Shown piece after piece: positions 33,834-41,843 of a stretch of 64,000 nt of DNA. A model generated the notes under the pieces. That model saw nothing but the letters and a program-made list of their open reading frames with translations. It made no database searches and had not been told where the DNA came from. Positions within the stretch are counted from its first letter, which is position 1. Every line of letters starts with the position of its first letter. The translations under genes were made by a program, and so were the position numbers. Origin of the DNA: Thalassomonas haliotis (lineage in GTDB: Bacteria; Pseudomonadota; Gammaproteobacteria; Enterobacterales; Alteromonadaceae); assembly GCF_028657945.1 (NCBI RefSeq), contig NZ_CP059693.1, positions 5,704,001 to 5,768,000 of the forward strand, read 5' to 3'.

Positions 33834-35780
33834 CTAGGCTTTAACCGCCGGTGCTTTTCTACGCCTCCTGCCCTTCTTTTTAAAACCGGATGCCGATTTA
33901 ACCTTAAGCCCCTGCAGCAGGGAGGGTAGCTGTTGGCAGGCCTGCTCTACCAGCTGATGCAAGGTCTGGGTCAGCGGCTGCATAAAACTCTGGTAACTGA
34001 CTTGTTTTTCACTGATGGCATTCAGGCTTGCTTCCCATTGGGCGGTCATATCCGGCAAGGTCGCGGCTTCCGGCAAAGTAGCGATCAGGGCTTTACCCAC
34101 TTGGGTAGCATGAATCTGCTTGCCCTGGCGGCAAAGAAAATCCCGCTTAAACAATAATTCTATGATGCCTGCCCGGGTCGCCTCAGTGCCGAGGCCGTCG
34201 GTATCTTTTAAGATCTTTTTCAGCCCCTTGTCACTGACAAAACGGTTGATGCCGGTCATGGCTGCCAGCAAAGTCGCATCGGTGAAAGCCTGCGGCGGTT
34301 TAGTCATTTTTTCTGCCAGCCGCCCCTGTCGGCACAACAAAACATCCCCCTGATGCAAATCGGGTAAATACTGGCTTTCAGCTTCTGCCGCTTCATCCTG
34401 CTTATTTTCTTTTGCGCCTTTTTGCGGCCAAAGCGCTTTCCAGCCGATGGCCACGGTTTGTTTCGCGCTGGCGGTAAATTTTCCGCCAGCGATATTCAAC
34501 TCAACCTTTGTTTGATCATAGCTGTGTGCCGGATAAAACTGGGCCAGATACTGGCGTACAATCAACTGGTAGATATTTTTCTCAAAAGTATTCAGCTGGA
34601 TATTCACGGCAGATTTTTCCGTCGGCACTATCGCGTGATGGGCGCCGACTTTTTTATCGTTAAAGGCTTTGCTTTTCAAACTCGCCTTCGCCTGCTCCGC
34701 CGCCTGGCCATATTGAGAGGATGACTTGAGCATGTTAATGATACCCGGCGCCAGCTTATGCTGCTCTTCTGGTAAATAACGGCAATCCGATCTCGGGTAG
34801 GTGATCAGTTTGTGTTTTTCATAAAGGGACTGGCAGATATCCAATACCAGCTTGGCATTCATGGAATAGATCTTGGCAGCCTCGATTTGCAGCGCCGATA
34901 AATTAAACGGCAGAGGCGGCGACTGTTTTTTGTTTTCTTTAATCACCGAAGTTACCGTCGCCGCTTGCCCGGTGATGCGGCGCACGACATTTTCCGCCAG
35001 CGCCTTAACCACTACCCTGTCCTGCTCATCCATATAAGGCGAACATTCCTGGCTCGGTTGCCATTTGGCGCTAAAGTTATCGCCATTTTTACAGACGATA
35101 TCGGCATAAACCTCATAAAAAGGTTTGCTGACAAAGTTGGCAATTTCTTCATCCCTGCGCACCACCAGCCCCAGTACCGGGGTCTGTACCCGGCCAACAG
35201 ACAGCACCCCTTTAAAACCGACTTTTTGTCCCTGCAGGGTATAAGTCCGGGTGAGATTAATGCCGTATAACCAGTCGGCGCGGCTGCGCGCCAGGGCGGA
35301 AACCGATAAAGGCATAAAATCACGGTTGGCCTTAAGCGCCGCCAAAGAACGCTTTACCGCGCTGGTATTTAAATCACTGACCAGTAAACGTTTAACCTGG
35401 GATTTTTTCGTTTTCGCCAGCTTTAAATAATCAATCACCTCATCAACCAATAGCTGGCCTTCGCGGTCGGGATCGCCGGCATGAATAATCTCATCCGCCT
35501 GCTTTACCAGTTTACGCAGAACCGTTAACTGGCTTCTGGTTTGCGATTTAGGTTTTAACTGCCATTGTTCAGGCACAATCGGCAGGTGCTCCAGCTTCCA
35601 CTGCTTATATTTTTGATCATAGCTTTCCGGCTCAGCCTGCTCCAGGATATGGCCGATACACCAGCTGACGACATCGCCGTTGCCCAGCTGGATAAACCCC
35701 GGATTATTCTTATGGGGTTTAGGTAAAGCCGCGGCAATCGCCCGTCCTAAACTTGGTTTTTCAGCGATATAAAGTTTCAT
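33834..35780 (-). CDS. topB: DNA topoisomerase III
   Basis: The protein opens with the Toprim domain (KLYIAEKPSLGRAIAAALP; HAGDPDREGQLLVDEVIDYL with its DxDxE pattern). The type IA core follows, with LTRTYTLQGQK...LSVGRVQTPVLGLVVRRD and the catalytic tyrosine in LITYPRSDCRYLP. The 648-residue length matches TopB. The C-terminus is basic (GFKKKGRRRRKAP). It decatenates single-stranded DNA junctions. It lies 79 bases downstream of a recQ-family gene on the same strand, a pairing that fits RecQ-TopoIII cooperation. Confidence 0.95.
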   Translation of the reverse strand: MKLYIAEKPSLGRAIAAALPKPHKNNPGFIQLGNGDVVSWCIGHILEQAEPESYDQKYKQWKLEHLPIVPEQWQLKPKSQTRSQLTVLRKLVKQADEIIHAGDPDREGQLLVDEVIDYLKLAKTKKSQVKRLLVSDLNTSAVKRSLAALKANRDFMPLSVSALARSRADWLYGINLTRTYTLQGQKVGFKGVLSVGRVQTPVLGLVVRRDEEIANFVSKPFYEVYADIVCKNGDNFSAKWQPSQECSPYMDEQDRVVVKALAENVVRRITGQAATVTSVIKENKKQSPPLPFNLSALQIEAAKIYSMNAKLVLDICQSLYEKHKLITYPRSDCRYLPEEQHKLAPGIINMLKSSSQYGQAAEQAKASLKSKAFNDKKVGAHHAIVPTEKSAVNIQLNTFEKNIYQLIVRQYLAQFYPAHSYDQTKVELNIAGGKFTASAKQTVAIGWKALWPQKGAKENKQDEAAEAESQYLPDLHQGDVLLCRQGRLAEKMTKPPQAFTDATLLAAMTGINRFVSDKGLKKILKDTDGLGTEATRAGIIELLFKRDFLCRQGKQIHATQVGKALIATLPEAATLPDMTAQWEASLNAISEKQVSYQSFMQPLTQTLHQLVEQACQQLPSLLQGLKVKSASGFKKKGRRRRKAPAVKA

Positions 35781-35859
35781 ATAAGTGGCGCAGTAAAAAA
35801 CGGATATACTGGATAATAAAACATTACTGTTCTTTTATCCAGGTTCGTTGTTTTAAGAT

Positions 35860-37788
35860 TCAAGACAAATGGCTATCAACCCAGTCCTTGACCCGGGCAA
35901 AACGGTAATGTTCAAACAGGGCAAACCCTCTCAGTTTACGTACCCTGAGCTTAGTAAACACGGGTGTCGTTAAACCGCACAGAAAGCGGCTGATCAGCAC
36001 GCTGCTGGCCTGATGTCCCAGCTTGTTTACTATCTCGGCAGAAACCTCTTCAAAATCAAAACTTTCCAGCGGTGCCAGCGGGGTAACTTCAGGCAATAGT
36101 GCTACCTGCCCGCGGCAAACGCTGCAATGACCGCAATTTTGCCTAAGCTGCTCATCAGAAAAATATTGCCCCAAGCGTCGGCTTAAGCAGCTTTTCCCGG
36201 TAAAAAATGCCAACAGCTCATGGATACGCTTGATTTCACTTTGCTCTTTGGCGAGAAACTTTTCCGTGAGCAGCTCCAGCAACTGCTCTATGGAATAAGG
36301 CGAATTTAACACCTGATAAACCTGGGTCATGGTTTTCGCCTGTAATTCAATCAGCCCCTGACCATCCAGGTATTCCAGCGCCGTCAACACTCTTTGCCGG
36401 TCGCTGGGATATATTTGCTCTAGCTGGTCAAAGTTTATCGTATACCAGGTTCTTGCCTTATCACATGATTGCAGCAAAGCCTCAATAAAGTCCGACCGCT
36501 CGCCGTGAAAACGGGTAATTAATTGCTGCTCCGACTTGCCCGGAAGCTTAAATTTATATTCGGCAAAATAACTGTATGCCGGTTTAATCACACCGAGAAG
36601 CTCCAGGTACACCAACAGGGTTTTCAAGCTTAATAAACGGATATTGGCGTCATTGGCTAAGCTGTTTAAGACCAGCTGCCATTGCCCCTGCTGTTGCGAA
36701 ATTTCCTCAAGCACATAACGGATGGCCCCTGCTTCCGGGGTATCGCCATAAACAAAATTTTCCAGCACATTTAAGTTATCGGCATTGGCCAATACCAGGC
36801 AATGGGAAGGTAAACCGTCGCGTCCGGCCCGGCCGATTTCCTGGGCATAATTTTCTATCGATTTCGGCAAGTCGTAATGCGCCACATAACGGATATCACT
36901 TTTATCTATGCCCATGCCAAAAGCTATGGTGGCGACAATCAGTTTACTGGCCCCCGACATAAACTGCTGCTGGATCTGCTGACGATCTTCTGCAGACATG
37001 CCGGCATGATAAGCCTGGGCAGCAATGCCTTGTTGCTTTAATTGCCCGGCAACTAGTTCTGCGCTTTGCTGCAGAGTCACATAAATAATACCGCTGTGCT
37101 GATGTTTGTCTTCAAGCCAGGCGATTAAGCTTGCCAACTTGTCATGCTGGCTAACCCCGCGTACCGACAGGTCCAGGTTAGGGCGATAAAACCCGGTTAA
37201 CACTACGTCCTCGGCTTGCACGCCAAGCTTGTTACCCATGTCTTCAATTACCGCCGTGGTCGCCGTCGCCGTCAGCAATAATACCTGTGGGATTGCCAAT
37301 TCCTGCATATATACCGGCAATTTAAGATAGTCCGGCCTGAAATTATGCCCCCATTCAGAAATACAGTGGGCTTCATCCACCACCAATAACGACAGCGGCA
37401 CCCGGGCAATAAACTGGCGAAACCTTTCATTATTAAGACGCTCAACAGAAATCATCAAAATTTTAAGTTCGCCGCTGCGCACCCGGTTCATCACCTCCTG
37501 CGCTTCGGCCTTTGACTGGGCCGAATCTATACTCGCCGCCGCTATACCTTTTCCCTGTAGAAATTCCAGCTGATCTTTCATTAACGCCAGTAAAGGGGAA
37601 ACCACTAAAGTTAAATGAGGCAGGCATAAAGCCGATAACTGGTAGCAAAGAGATTTACCGGCGCCGGTGGGAAAGATGGCGGCTGCGCTGTGCCCCGACA
37701 CTATACTCTGGATAACTTCCCCCTGGCCGGGGCGAAATGTTTGATAACCAAAATGGCTTTGCAGGAGGTGATGAATATCAGCTGTCAT
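35860..37788 (-). CDS. recQ: RecQ-family ATP-dependent DNA helicase
   Basis: Helicase motifs appear in order: Walker A FPTGAGKSLCYQL, VVSPLLALMKDQ, DEAHCISEWGHNFRPDY, TATATTAV, ATIAFGMGIDKSDIRYVAHYDLPKS and QEIGRAGRDG. A zinc-binding region follows (CLSRRLGQYF...CGHCSVC). The last 65 residues do not look like a standard HRDC domain, so this may be a RecQ paralogue and not the main RecQ. It unwinds recombination intermediates with topoisomerase III, encoded next door. Confidence 0.9.
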   Translation of the reverse strand: MTADIHHLLQSHFGYQTFRPGQGEVIQSIVSGHSAAAIFPTGAGKSLCYQLSALCLPHLTLVVSPLLALMKDQLEFLQGKGIAAASIDSAQSKAEAQEVMNRVRSGELKILMISVERLNNERFRQFIARVPLSLLVVDEAHCISEWGHNFRPDYLKLPVYMQELAIPQVLLLTATATTAVIEDMGNKLGVQAEDVVLTGFYRPNLDLSVRGVSQHDKLASLIAWLEDKHQHSGIIYVTLQQSAELVAGQLKQQGIAAQAYHAGMSAEDRQQIQQQFMSGASKLIVATIAFGMGIDKSDIRYVAHYDLPKSIENYAQEIGRAGRDGLPSHCLVLANADNLNVLENFVYGDTPEAGAIRYVLEEISQQQGQWQLVLNSLANDANIRLLSLKTLLVYLELLGVIKPAYSYFAEYKFKLPGKSEQQLITRFHGERSDFIEALLQSCDKARTWYTINFDQLEQIYPSDRQRVLTALEYLDGQGLIELQAKTMTQVYQVLNSPYSIEQLLELLTEKFLAKEQSEIKRIHELLAFFTGKSCLSRRLGQYFSDEQLRQNCGHCSVCRGQVALLPEVTPLAPLESFDFEEVSAEIVNKLGHQASSVLISRFLCGLTTPVFTKLRVRKLRGFALFEHYRFARVKDWVDSHLS

Positions 37789-37894
37789 TTAGCTCTCTTG
37801 TAAATAAGGCGGGCAGGAAAAAAGTAAAGGGATTATCGGATAAAGCGATGGAGAATGACAAGGAGCATTTGGATTTATATCTGCTGGCAATTCC

Positions 37895-38653
37895 CTAGTG
37901 GCGATAACCCAAGGCAAATAAATGCTCTTCAAAGATCTCTTCATAACGCCCGCTGGCTTTAAACATCGCCAACGCCAAATCAAACTCATCACAAAGTTCC
38001 TGGCGATTAAAACCCATATAGCTATACACATCGGGGAAAATCGGATGGATAACAAATTCATTGGCATCAAAGTGCCCCTTGGACCAGGTTTTTAAGCTGT
38101 GCAGGAAAATATATGTATCGCCGATACTGACATCCACCATGCCGATAGCCAGTAATCTCGCCTGCTCTTTCGGTTGCGGCACTTCCTTATAATGCTCATT
38201 GTCTGCTACCACGGTATTAAAGGCTTTTCCCAGCAAAGTGCGCGCCCTTTGATAGGTCACCACAGAAACACCTGCTAAATCCATTACCGAGTTAATTTTT
38301 AACCCCCTGTCCCTGCGGGTAATAGCCACATCCGAATATCTGAATATCGGCTGACTGATACAACCCTTGATTTCACTGTTTGAAAAAATATTAGCGGCGC
38401 CGTCTACGGTCTTTTCATTAAGTGCCACCACCAGGCGGGCATTGGACAACATATAGCGATAGGTAATTTTTTTTGACGGGATATAGGCGTAAACGCCATC
38501 AATAAGATCTTTAAACAAGGCGGACTCATTCGGACCGGCAAATAGCGGCCGGAAATTTCCCAGGGCAATTTTTAATTCTGTCTTATCCGCCCGGGCCATT
38601 TCCGGTAAAAAAGACAAACATAAAACCAAACAGGCTATAACACGAACCGGCAT
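37895..38653 (-). CDS. Periplasmic solute-binding protein (family 3-like), solitary
   Basis: A signal peptide (VIACLVLCLSFLPEMARA) leads to a 230-residue domain with the amino-acid-binding-protein layout (LKIALGNFRPLFAG; VVALNEKTVDGAANIFSN; LAGVSVVTYQRARTLLGKAF; YSYMGFNRQELCDEFDLALA). No permease or ATPase gene is nearby. In Alteromonadales such solitary proteins are common and may act as signal receptors. Three copies of a 10-bp repeat lie just upstream of the start. Confidence 0.78.
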   Translation of the reverse strand: MPVRVIACLVLCLSFLPEMARADKTELKIALGNFRPLFAGPNESALFKDLIDGVYAYIPSKKITYRYMLSNARLVVALNEKTVDGAANIFSNSEIKGCISQPIFRYSDVAITRRDRGLKINSVMDLAGVSVVTYQRARTLLGKAFNTVVADNEHYKEVPQPKEQARLLAIGMVDVSIGDTYIFLHSLKTWSKGHFDANEFVIHPIFPDVYSYMGFNRQELCDEFDLALAMFKASGRYEEIFEEHLFALGYRH

Positions 38654-38674
38654 TAACCCCTTTCCTCATCACTT

Positions 38675-38709
38675 CACTTCATATCACTTCATATCACACC
38701 ACTTCATAT
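38675..38709. repeat. Three direct copies of CACTTCATAT
   Basis: Exact copies start at 38675, 38685 and 38700, that is, at spacings of 10 and 15 bases. A half copy (ACTTCA) lies just before. They sit 22-56 bases upstream of the solute-binding gene start, on the promoter side. The roughly helical spacing could suit tandem binding of a regulator. Confidence 0.7.
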
Positions 38710-38877
38710 CACATCAAAGCAGTAGGGATCGAAAAAGTGAGAAACAACAACTGCAGGTCAGTTTTTATCCGCTTTGACCTTTTTATTTTATTCAGTATAG
38801 AAGCCCTCAGGGGATCCCTCTAGTTTGCCGGAAAGCCCGTAATATGAAAACGTGTTGTGATTTAAAGGAAAAATGCG

Positions 38878-38940
38878 ATGAAAACCCATGTTATTGCGCT
38901 GTTCTCCTCGCATATCAAAAATGCCTTTGGTACTCTTTAA
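38878..38940 (+). CDS. Possible 20-codon leader peptide
   Basis: ATG 38878 is preceded by AAAGGAAAAATGCG, a usable ribosome site, and the frame (MKTHVIALFSSHIKNAFGTL) ends at TAA 27 bases before the peptidase ATG. It may be a translated leader or chance. No run of a single amino acid suggests classic attenuation. Confidence 0.25.
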   Translation: MKTHVIALFSSHIKNAFGTL

Positions 38941-38967
38941 ACAGAAAAATAATAATAAGGAGAAGTT

Positions 38968-40629
38968 ATGAAAAAGACCCTGCTCGCCCTTTCGTTATCA
39001 GTTGCCGCTGCCTTTAGCGGCCATGTCAGTGCTGACCATAACACCCATGTTGACCGTTACCTGGCACAATACAGCCCCTATAAAATGGAATATGATGCCA
39101 GTCATTTCTCTGCCAAAGACAAGCTGATCCTGAAAAAACTCGTCAAAGCGGCCGAGCTGCTACATGAAGTCTATTGGCAGCAAACCTCCAAATACGGCCG
39201 GGAATTACGGGATGCCCTGGAGCTGGTACCGGAAAGCGAACAGGCGCAAAAATTACTGACCCTGCTTAATCGCAACGGCGCACCGTTTGAACAGCTCAAC
39301 AACAACATTGCCTTTATGGGCCAGCAGACATATTACCCGGGACAGGAGTTTTATCCCCGCGGCCTGAGCGCCGATGAACTCGACAACTATATGAAAACCC
39401 TGTCCAAAGAACAGCAGGCTGAATTTATGAACCCCTATACCCTGATTCAAAAAAACAGCAAAGGGGGTTATAAGGCCGTCAGGTATTACCAGGTCTACAA
39501 AACCTTACTCGATCCCGTGATCGCCCTGCTTAATGAAGTGGCAGAACTGACCGACAATGCTTCATTCGCCAAATTCCTGCGTTTAAAAGCCCGGGCACTG
39601 ATCACCGATGAATATTTTGATGCCGACGTCGCCTGGATTGATCTGGCCGGTAATAAATTTGATCTGGTCTTTGGTCCTTTCGAAACCTACGACGACGGTA
39701 TTAAAGGGGTAAAAGCCAAGTACCAGGCCTATATCGAAGTGGTGGATAAGGAAGAGTCGGCCAAATTAGACTTATACACCCAATACCTGCAGGAAATGGA
39801 AAACAACCTGCCGATCCCCGAACAATACCGCTCTGTGGTCGGCGGTTTAACGACAAAATTTGTCGTGGTAAGGGATATTATCCGTACCGGTATGGCTATT
39901 GTCGGGTACCAGGCGGTGGCCACCAACCTGCCCAACGATCCCGCCGTGCATGAACTAAAAGGCACGAAAAAAACCTTCTGGAAAAATATGTTTGAAGCCA
40001 GGTTTAACGGCATCATCAAACCGGTGAGCGAAGTGTTGATCAATAAAAAACAACTGCCGGAAATCTCCGACGACGGTTTTTTCCAGTTTGTGTTAATGCA
40101 TGAGATCAGCCATGCCCTGGGACCGAGAACGGTCAAGGTCGGCAGTAAAAAAGGCATGGCCACCAATGCCGCCATAGGCCCTAACTATAACGCCCTGGAA
40201 GAAGCAAAAGCCGACATCAGCGGCATGCATTCGCTGATTTACCTGATGGATAAAGGCATAGTGGATGCCAAACGCCGCAAAAACTTCTTCATCTCTTATT
40301 TAGGCAGTTTATTCCGTTCGATGCGTTTTGGCTTAAACCAGGCCCATGGTAAAGCCGCGGTATTATCCTTAAATTATTTCGCAGAAAACGGCGGGGTTAC
40401 CTATGATAACAACAGCGGTCGCTGGACATTAAACGACAAACGCTTTGAAGAAAATATCGCTTCGCTGGCAAAAGCCCTATTGATCCTCGAAGGGGATGGC
40501 GACAACACTAAGGTACAGGCCTTTTTTGACCGCTGGGCGGTGAGTTCTCCGCGTATCCAGGCCAGCCTGGATAAGGTCAATCATCTGCCGATAGATGTTT
40601 TGCCCGAGTACAGCATCAAATGGCATTAA
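38968..40629 (+). CDS. Secreted zinc peptidase, M49 (dipeptidyl peptidase III)-like
   Basis: The signal peptide (MKKTLLALSLSVAAAFSGHVSAD) is followed by a large helical domain. The zinc motif HEISHALGPRTV lies near residue 377, and the second ligand site EEAKADISGMHSL about 30 residues later. In peptidase family M49 the eukaryotic-type motif is HExxGH; shorter bacterial members, as here, carry HExxH with EExxAD. A strong AAGGAG precedes the ATG. Expected action is release of dipeptides from short peptides in the periplasm or outside. It is the only gene in its unit. Confidence 0.8.
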   Translation: MKKTLLALSLSVAAAFSGHVSADHNTHVDRYLAQYSPYKMEYDASHFSAKDKLILKKLVKAAELLHEVYWQQTSKYGRELRDALELVPESEQAQKLLTLLNRNGAPFEQLNNNIAFMGQQTYYPGQEFYPRGLSADELDNYMKTLSKEQQAEFMNPYTLIQKNSKGGYKAVRYYQVYKTLLDPVIALLNEVAELTDNASFAKFLRLKARALITDEYFDADVAWIDLAGNKFDLVFGPFETYDDGIKGVKAKYQAYIEVVDKEESAKLDLYTQYLQEMENNLPIPEQYRSVVGGLTTKFVVVRDIIRTGMAIVGYQAVATNLPNDPAVHELKGTKKTFWKNMFEARFNGIIKPVSEVLINKKQLPEISDDGFFQFVLMHEISHALGPRTVKVGSKKGMATNAAIGPNYNALEEAKADISGMHSLIYLMDKGIVDAKRRKNFFISYLGSLFRSMRFGLNQAHGKAAVLSLNYFAENGGVTYDNNSGRWTLNDKRFEENIASLAKALLILEGDGDNTKVQAFFDRWAVSSPRIQASLDKVNHLPIDVLPEYSIKWH

Positions 40630-40678
40630 TCATGACGAACCAGCTTAACCAGGCTCCTAAAAAGCAAAACCCTATAAC

Positions 40679-40714
40679 CCCTTTATAAACCTCTTTATAA
40701 ACCTCTTTATAAAC
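40679..40714. repeat. Three tandem 12-bp units after the M49-like gene
   Basis: The unit CTCTTTATAAAC occurs at 40691 and 40703, with a variant (CCCTTTATAAAC) at 40679. The array abuts the terminator at 40719. It looks like a simple slippage array. Confidence 0.85.
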
Positions 40715-40718
40715 CAAA

Positions 40719-40742
40719 GCCCGGCAAATGCCGGGCTTTTTT
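40719..40742 (+). terminator. Bidirectional terminator between convergent genes
   Basis: GCCCGGCA-AA-TGCCGGGC, an 8-bp perfect stem, is followed by six Ts on the plus strand and preceded by AAA, so it can also act on the minus strand. It separates the M49-like gene from the fructokinase gene. Confidence 0.9.
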
Positions 40743-40761
40743 CTACTAAATAACAAAGCGG

Positions 40762-41715
40762 TTAGCTGTTAATATCCGACCCGGTGGGCAGCGCCGGAAA
40801 CGCACCTTTTTGGGTGCAGGTAAAAGCGCCGCATAAGGTGGCAAATTCAATGATTTTTTCAACCTCAGCTTGCTGTGTTAGCAGTAACTGAAAACTACCG
40901 CTATCGAAATCTTTTTGCGCCAGCCGATAAAGCAAGCCGCCGACAAAGGCATCGCCAGCTGCCGTGGTATCAACCGGGGTAATTGCCGGTGCCTGATGCA
41001 CAAAATGGTACTCCCGGCTATAGACAGAGATTTCATTGCCGCCGTCGGTCACCACCACCAGGGACGGGCCGGTTTCCAGGCAGTAACTGATCAGTTCGTC
41101 GGCGCTTTGACTGAGCTGCTCAGATAAATACAACAGCTCTTCACGACTGAATTTGATAATATCGGTATGAGGCAGGCACTCAAGCATACGTGAAGATAAT
41201 ACCGAAGCCTCCGACCACAAGGTTAAACGCAAATTGACATCCAGGCTCACCAGTAAGCCATGCGATTTTGCCAGCTTTAACCCGGTTAAGGTGGTTTGCG
41301 CCAGCTTTTCTGTGGTCAGGGTGTTGGAGCAATAATGGAAAATATCCGAATGCCTGAAGCTTTCTTCCTGAAAATCATCACTGCTAAAGCGCATATCCGC
41401 GGTATCATGACGGTAAAAATTAAAGCTACGCTCTTTTTTATCGTCCAGGGATACCAGCACCAGGGCTGAGTTGCTGTTTTCAAAGCTACAGAGATAATCG
41501 GTTTTCACCCGGTAGGCCGCCAGCTGCTTTTGTAAAAACTGGCCAAAATTATCCGAGCCGATGCCACCGACAAAATAACTTTCGCCGCCGAGTTTTGCAA
41601 TGGCCACTGCAACATTTGCAGGTGCTCCGCCAGCAATAGGTTTGAAGCTGGTTTCATCATCTTCATTGGGTAAAAAGTCGATGAGCACTTCACCAAAGCA
41701 CAACACTTTTTTCAT
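40762..41715 (-). CDS. Fructokinase, PfkB/ribokinase family
   Basis: The start at ATG 41715 (MKKVLCFGEVLIDF) follows AAGGAAAC; a longer frame lacks a ribosome site. The N-terminal GGAPANVAVAIAKLGG...VGGIGSDNFG and C-terminal VDTTAAGDAFVGGLL motifs (anion hole and catalytic Asp) are standard for PfkB sugar kinases. In this locus, sucrose phosphorylase releases free fructose, so fructose to fructose-6-phosphate is the likely reaction. It lies downstream of the TonB receptor gene, with a hairpin in between. Confidence 0.88.
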   Translation of the reverse strand: MKKVLCFGEVLIDFLPNEDDETSFKPIAGGAPANVAVAIAKLGGESYFVGGIGSDNFGQFLQKQLAAYRVKTDYLCSFENSNSALVLVSLDDKKERSFNFYRHDTADMRFSSDDFQEESFRHSDIFHYCSNTLTTEKLAQTTLTGLKLAKSHGLLVSLDVNLRLTLWSEASVLSSRMLECLPHTDIIKFSREELLYLSEQLSQSADELISYCLETGPSLVVVTDGGNEISVYSREYHFVHQAPAITPVDTTAAGDAFVGGLLYRLAQKDFDSGSFQLLLTQQAEVEKIIEFATLCGAFTCTQKGAFPALPTGSDINS

Positions 41716-41781
41716 TGAGGTTTCCTTAAAAAACAACCTGCTGTTTTATCTGGCGTTATACCGTACAGCAGCAGGTAAAAT

Positions 41782-41826
41782 AAAAGCCCGGCTATGCCCG
41801 GTATAATACCGGACACAGGGGCTTTT
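41782..41826 (-). terminator. Hairpin after the TonB receptor gene
   Basis: AAAAGCCC (41782-41789) pairs with GGGGCTTTT (41818-41826) around an inner palindrome CCGGTATAATACCGG (41798-41812). T-runs occur on both strands. It can end the receptor transcript or attenuate into the fructokinase gene. Confidence 0.65.
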
Positions 41827-41843
41827 GTTGACGTTAACCGAAA

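Larger units (their letters stand above)
38654..38967. other. Divergent intergenic region with repeats and a possible short ORF
   Basis: This 314-base region separates the solute-binding gene (minus) from the M49-like peptidase gene (plus). It holds the 10-bp repeats at 38675 and the 20-codon ORF at 38878; both are described separately. No other structure is evident. Confidence 0.5.
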
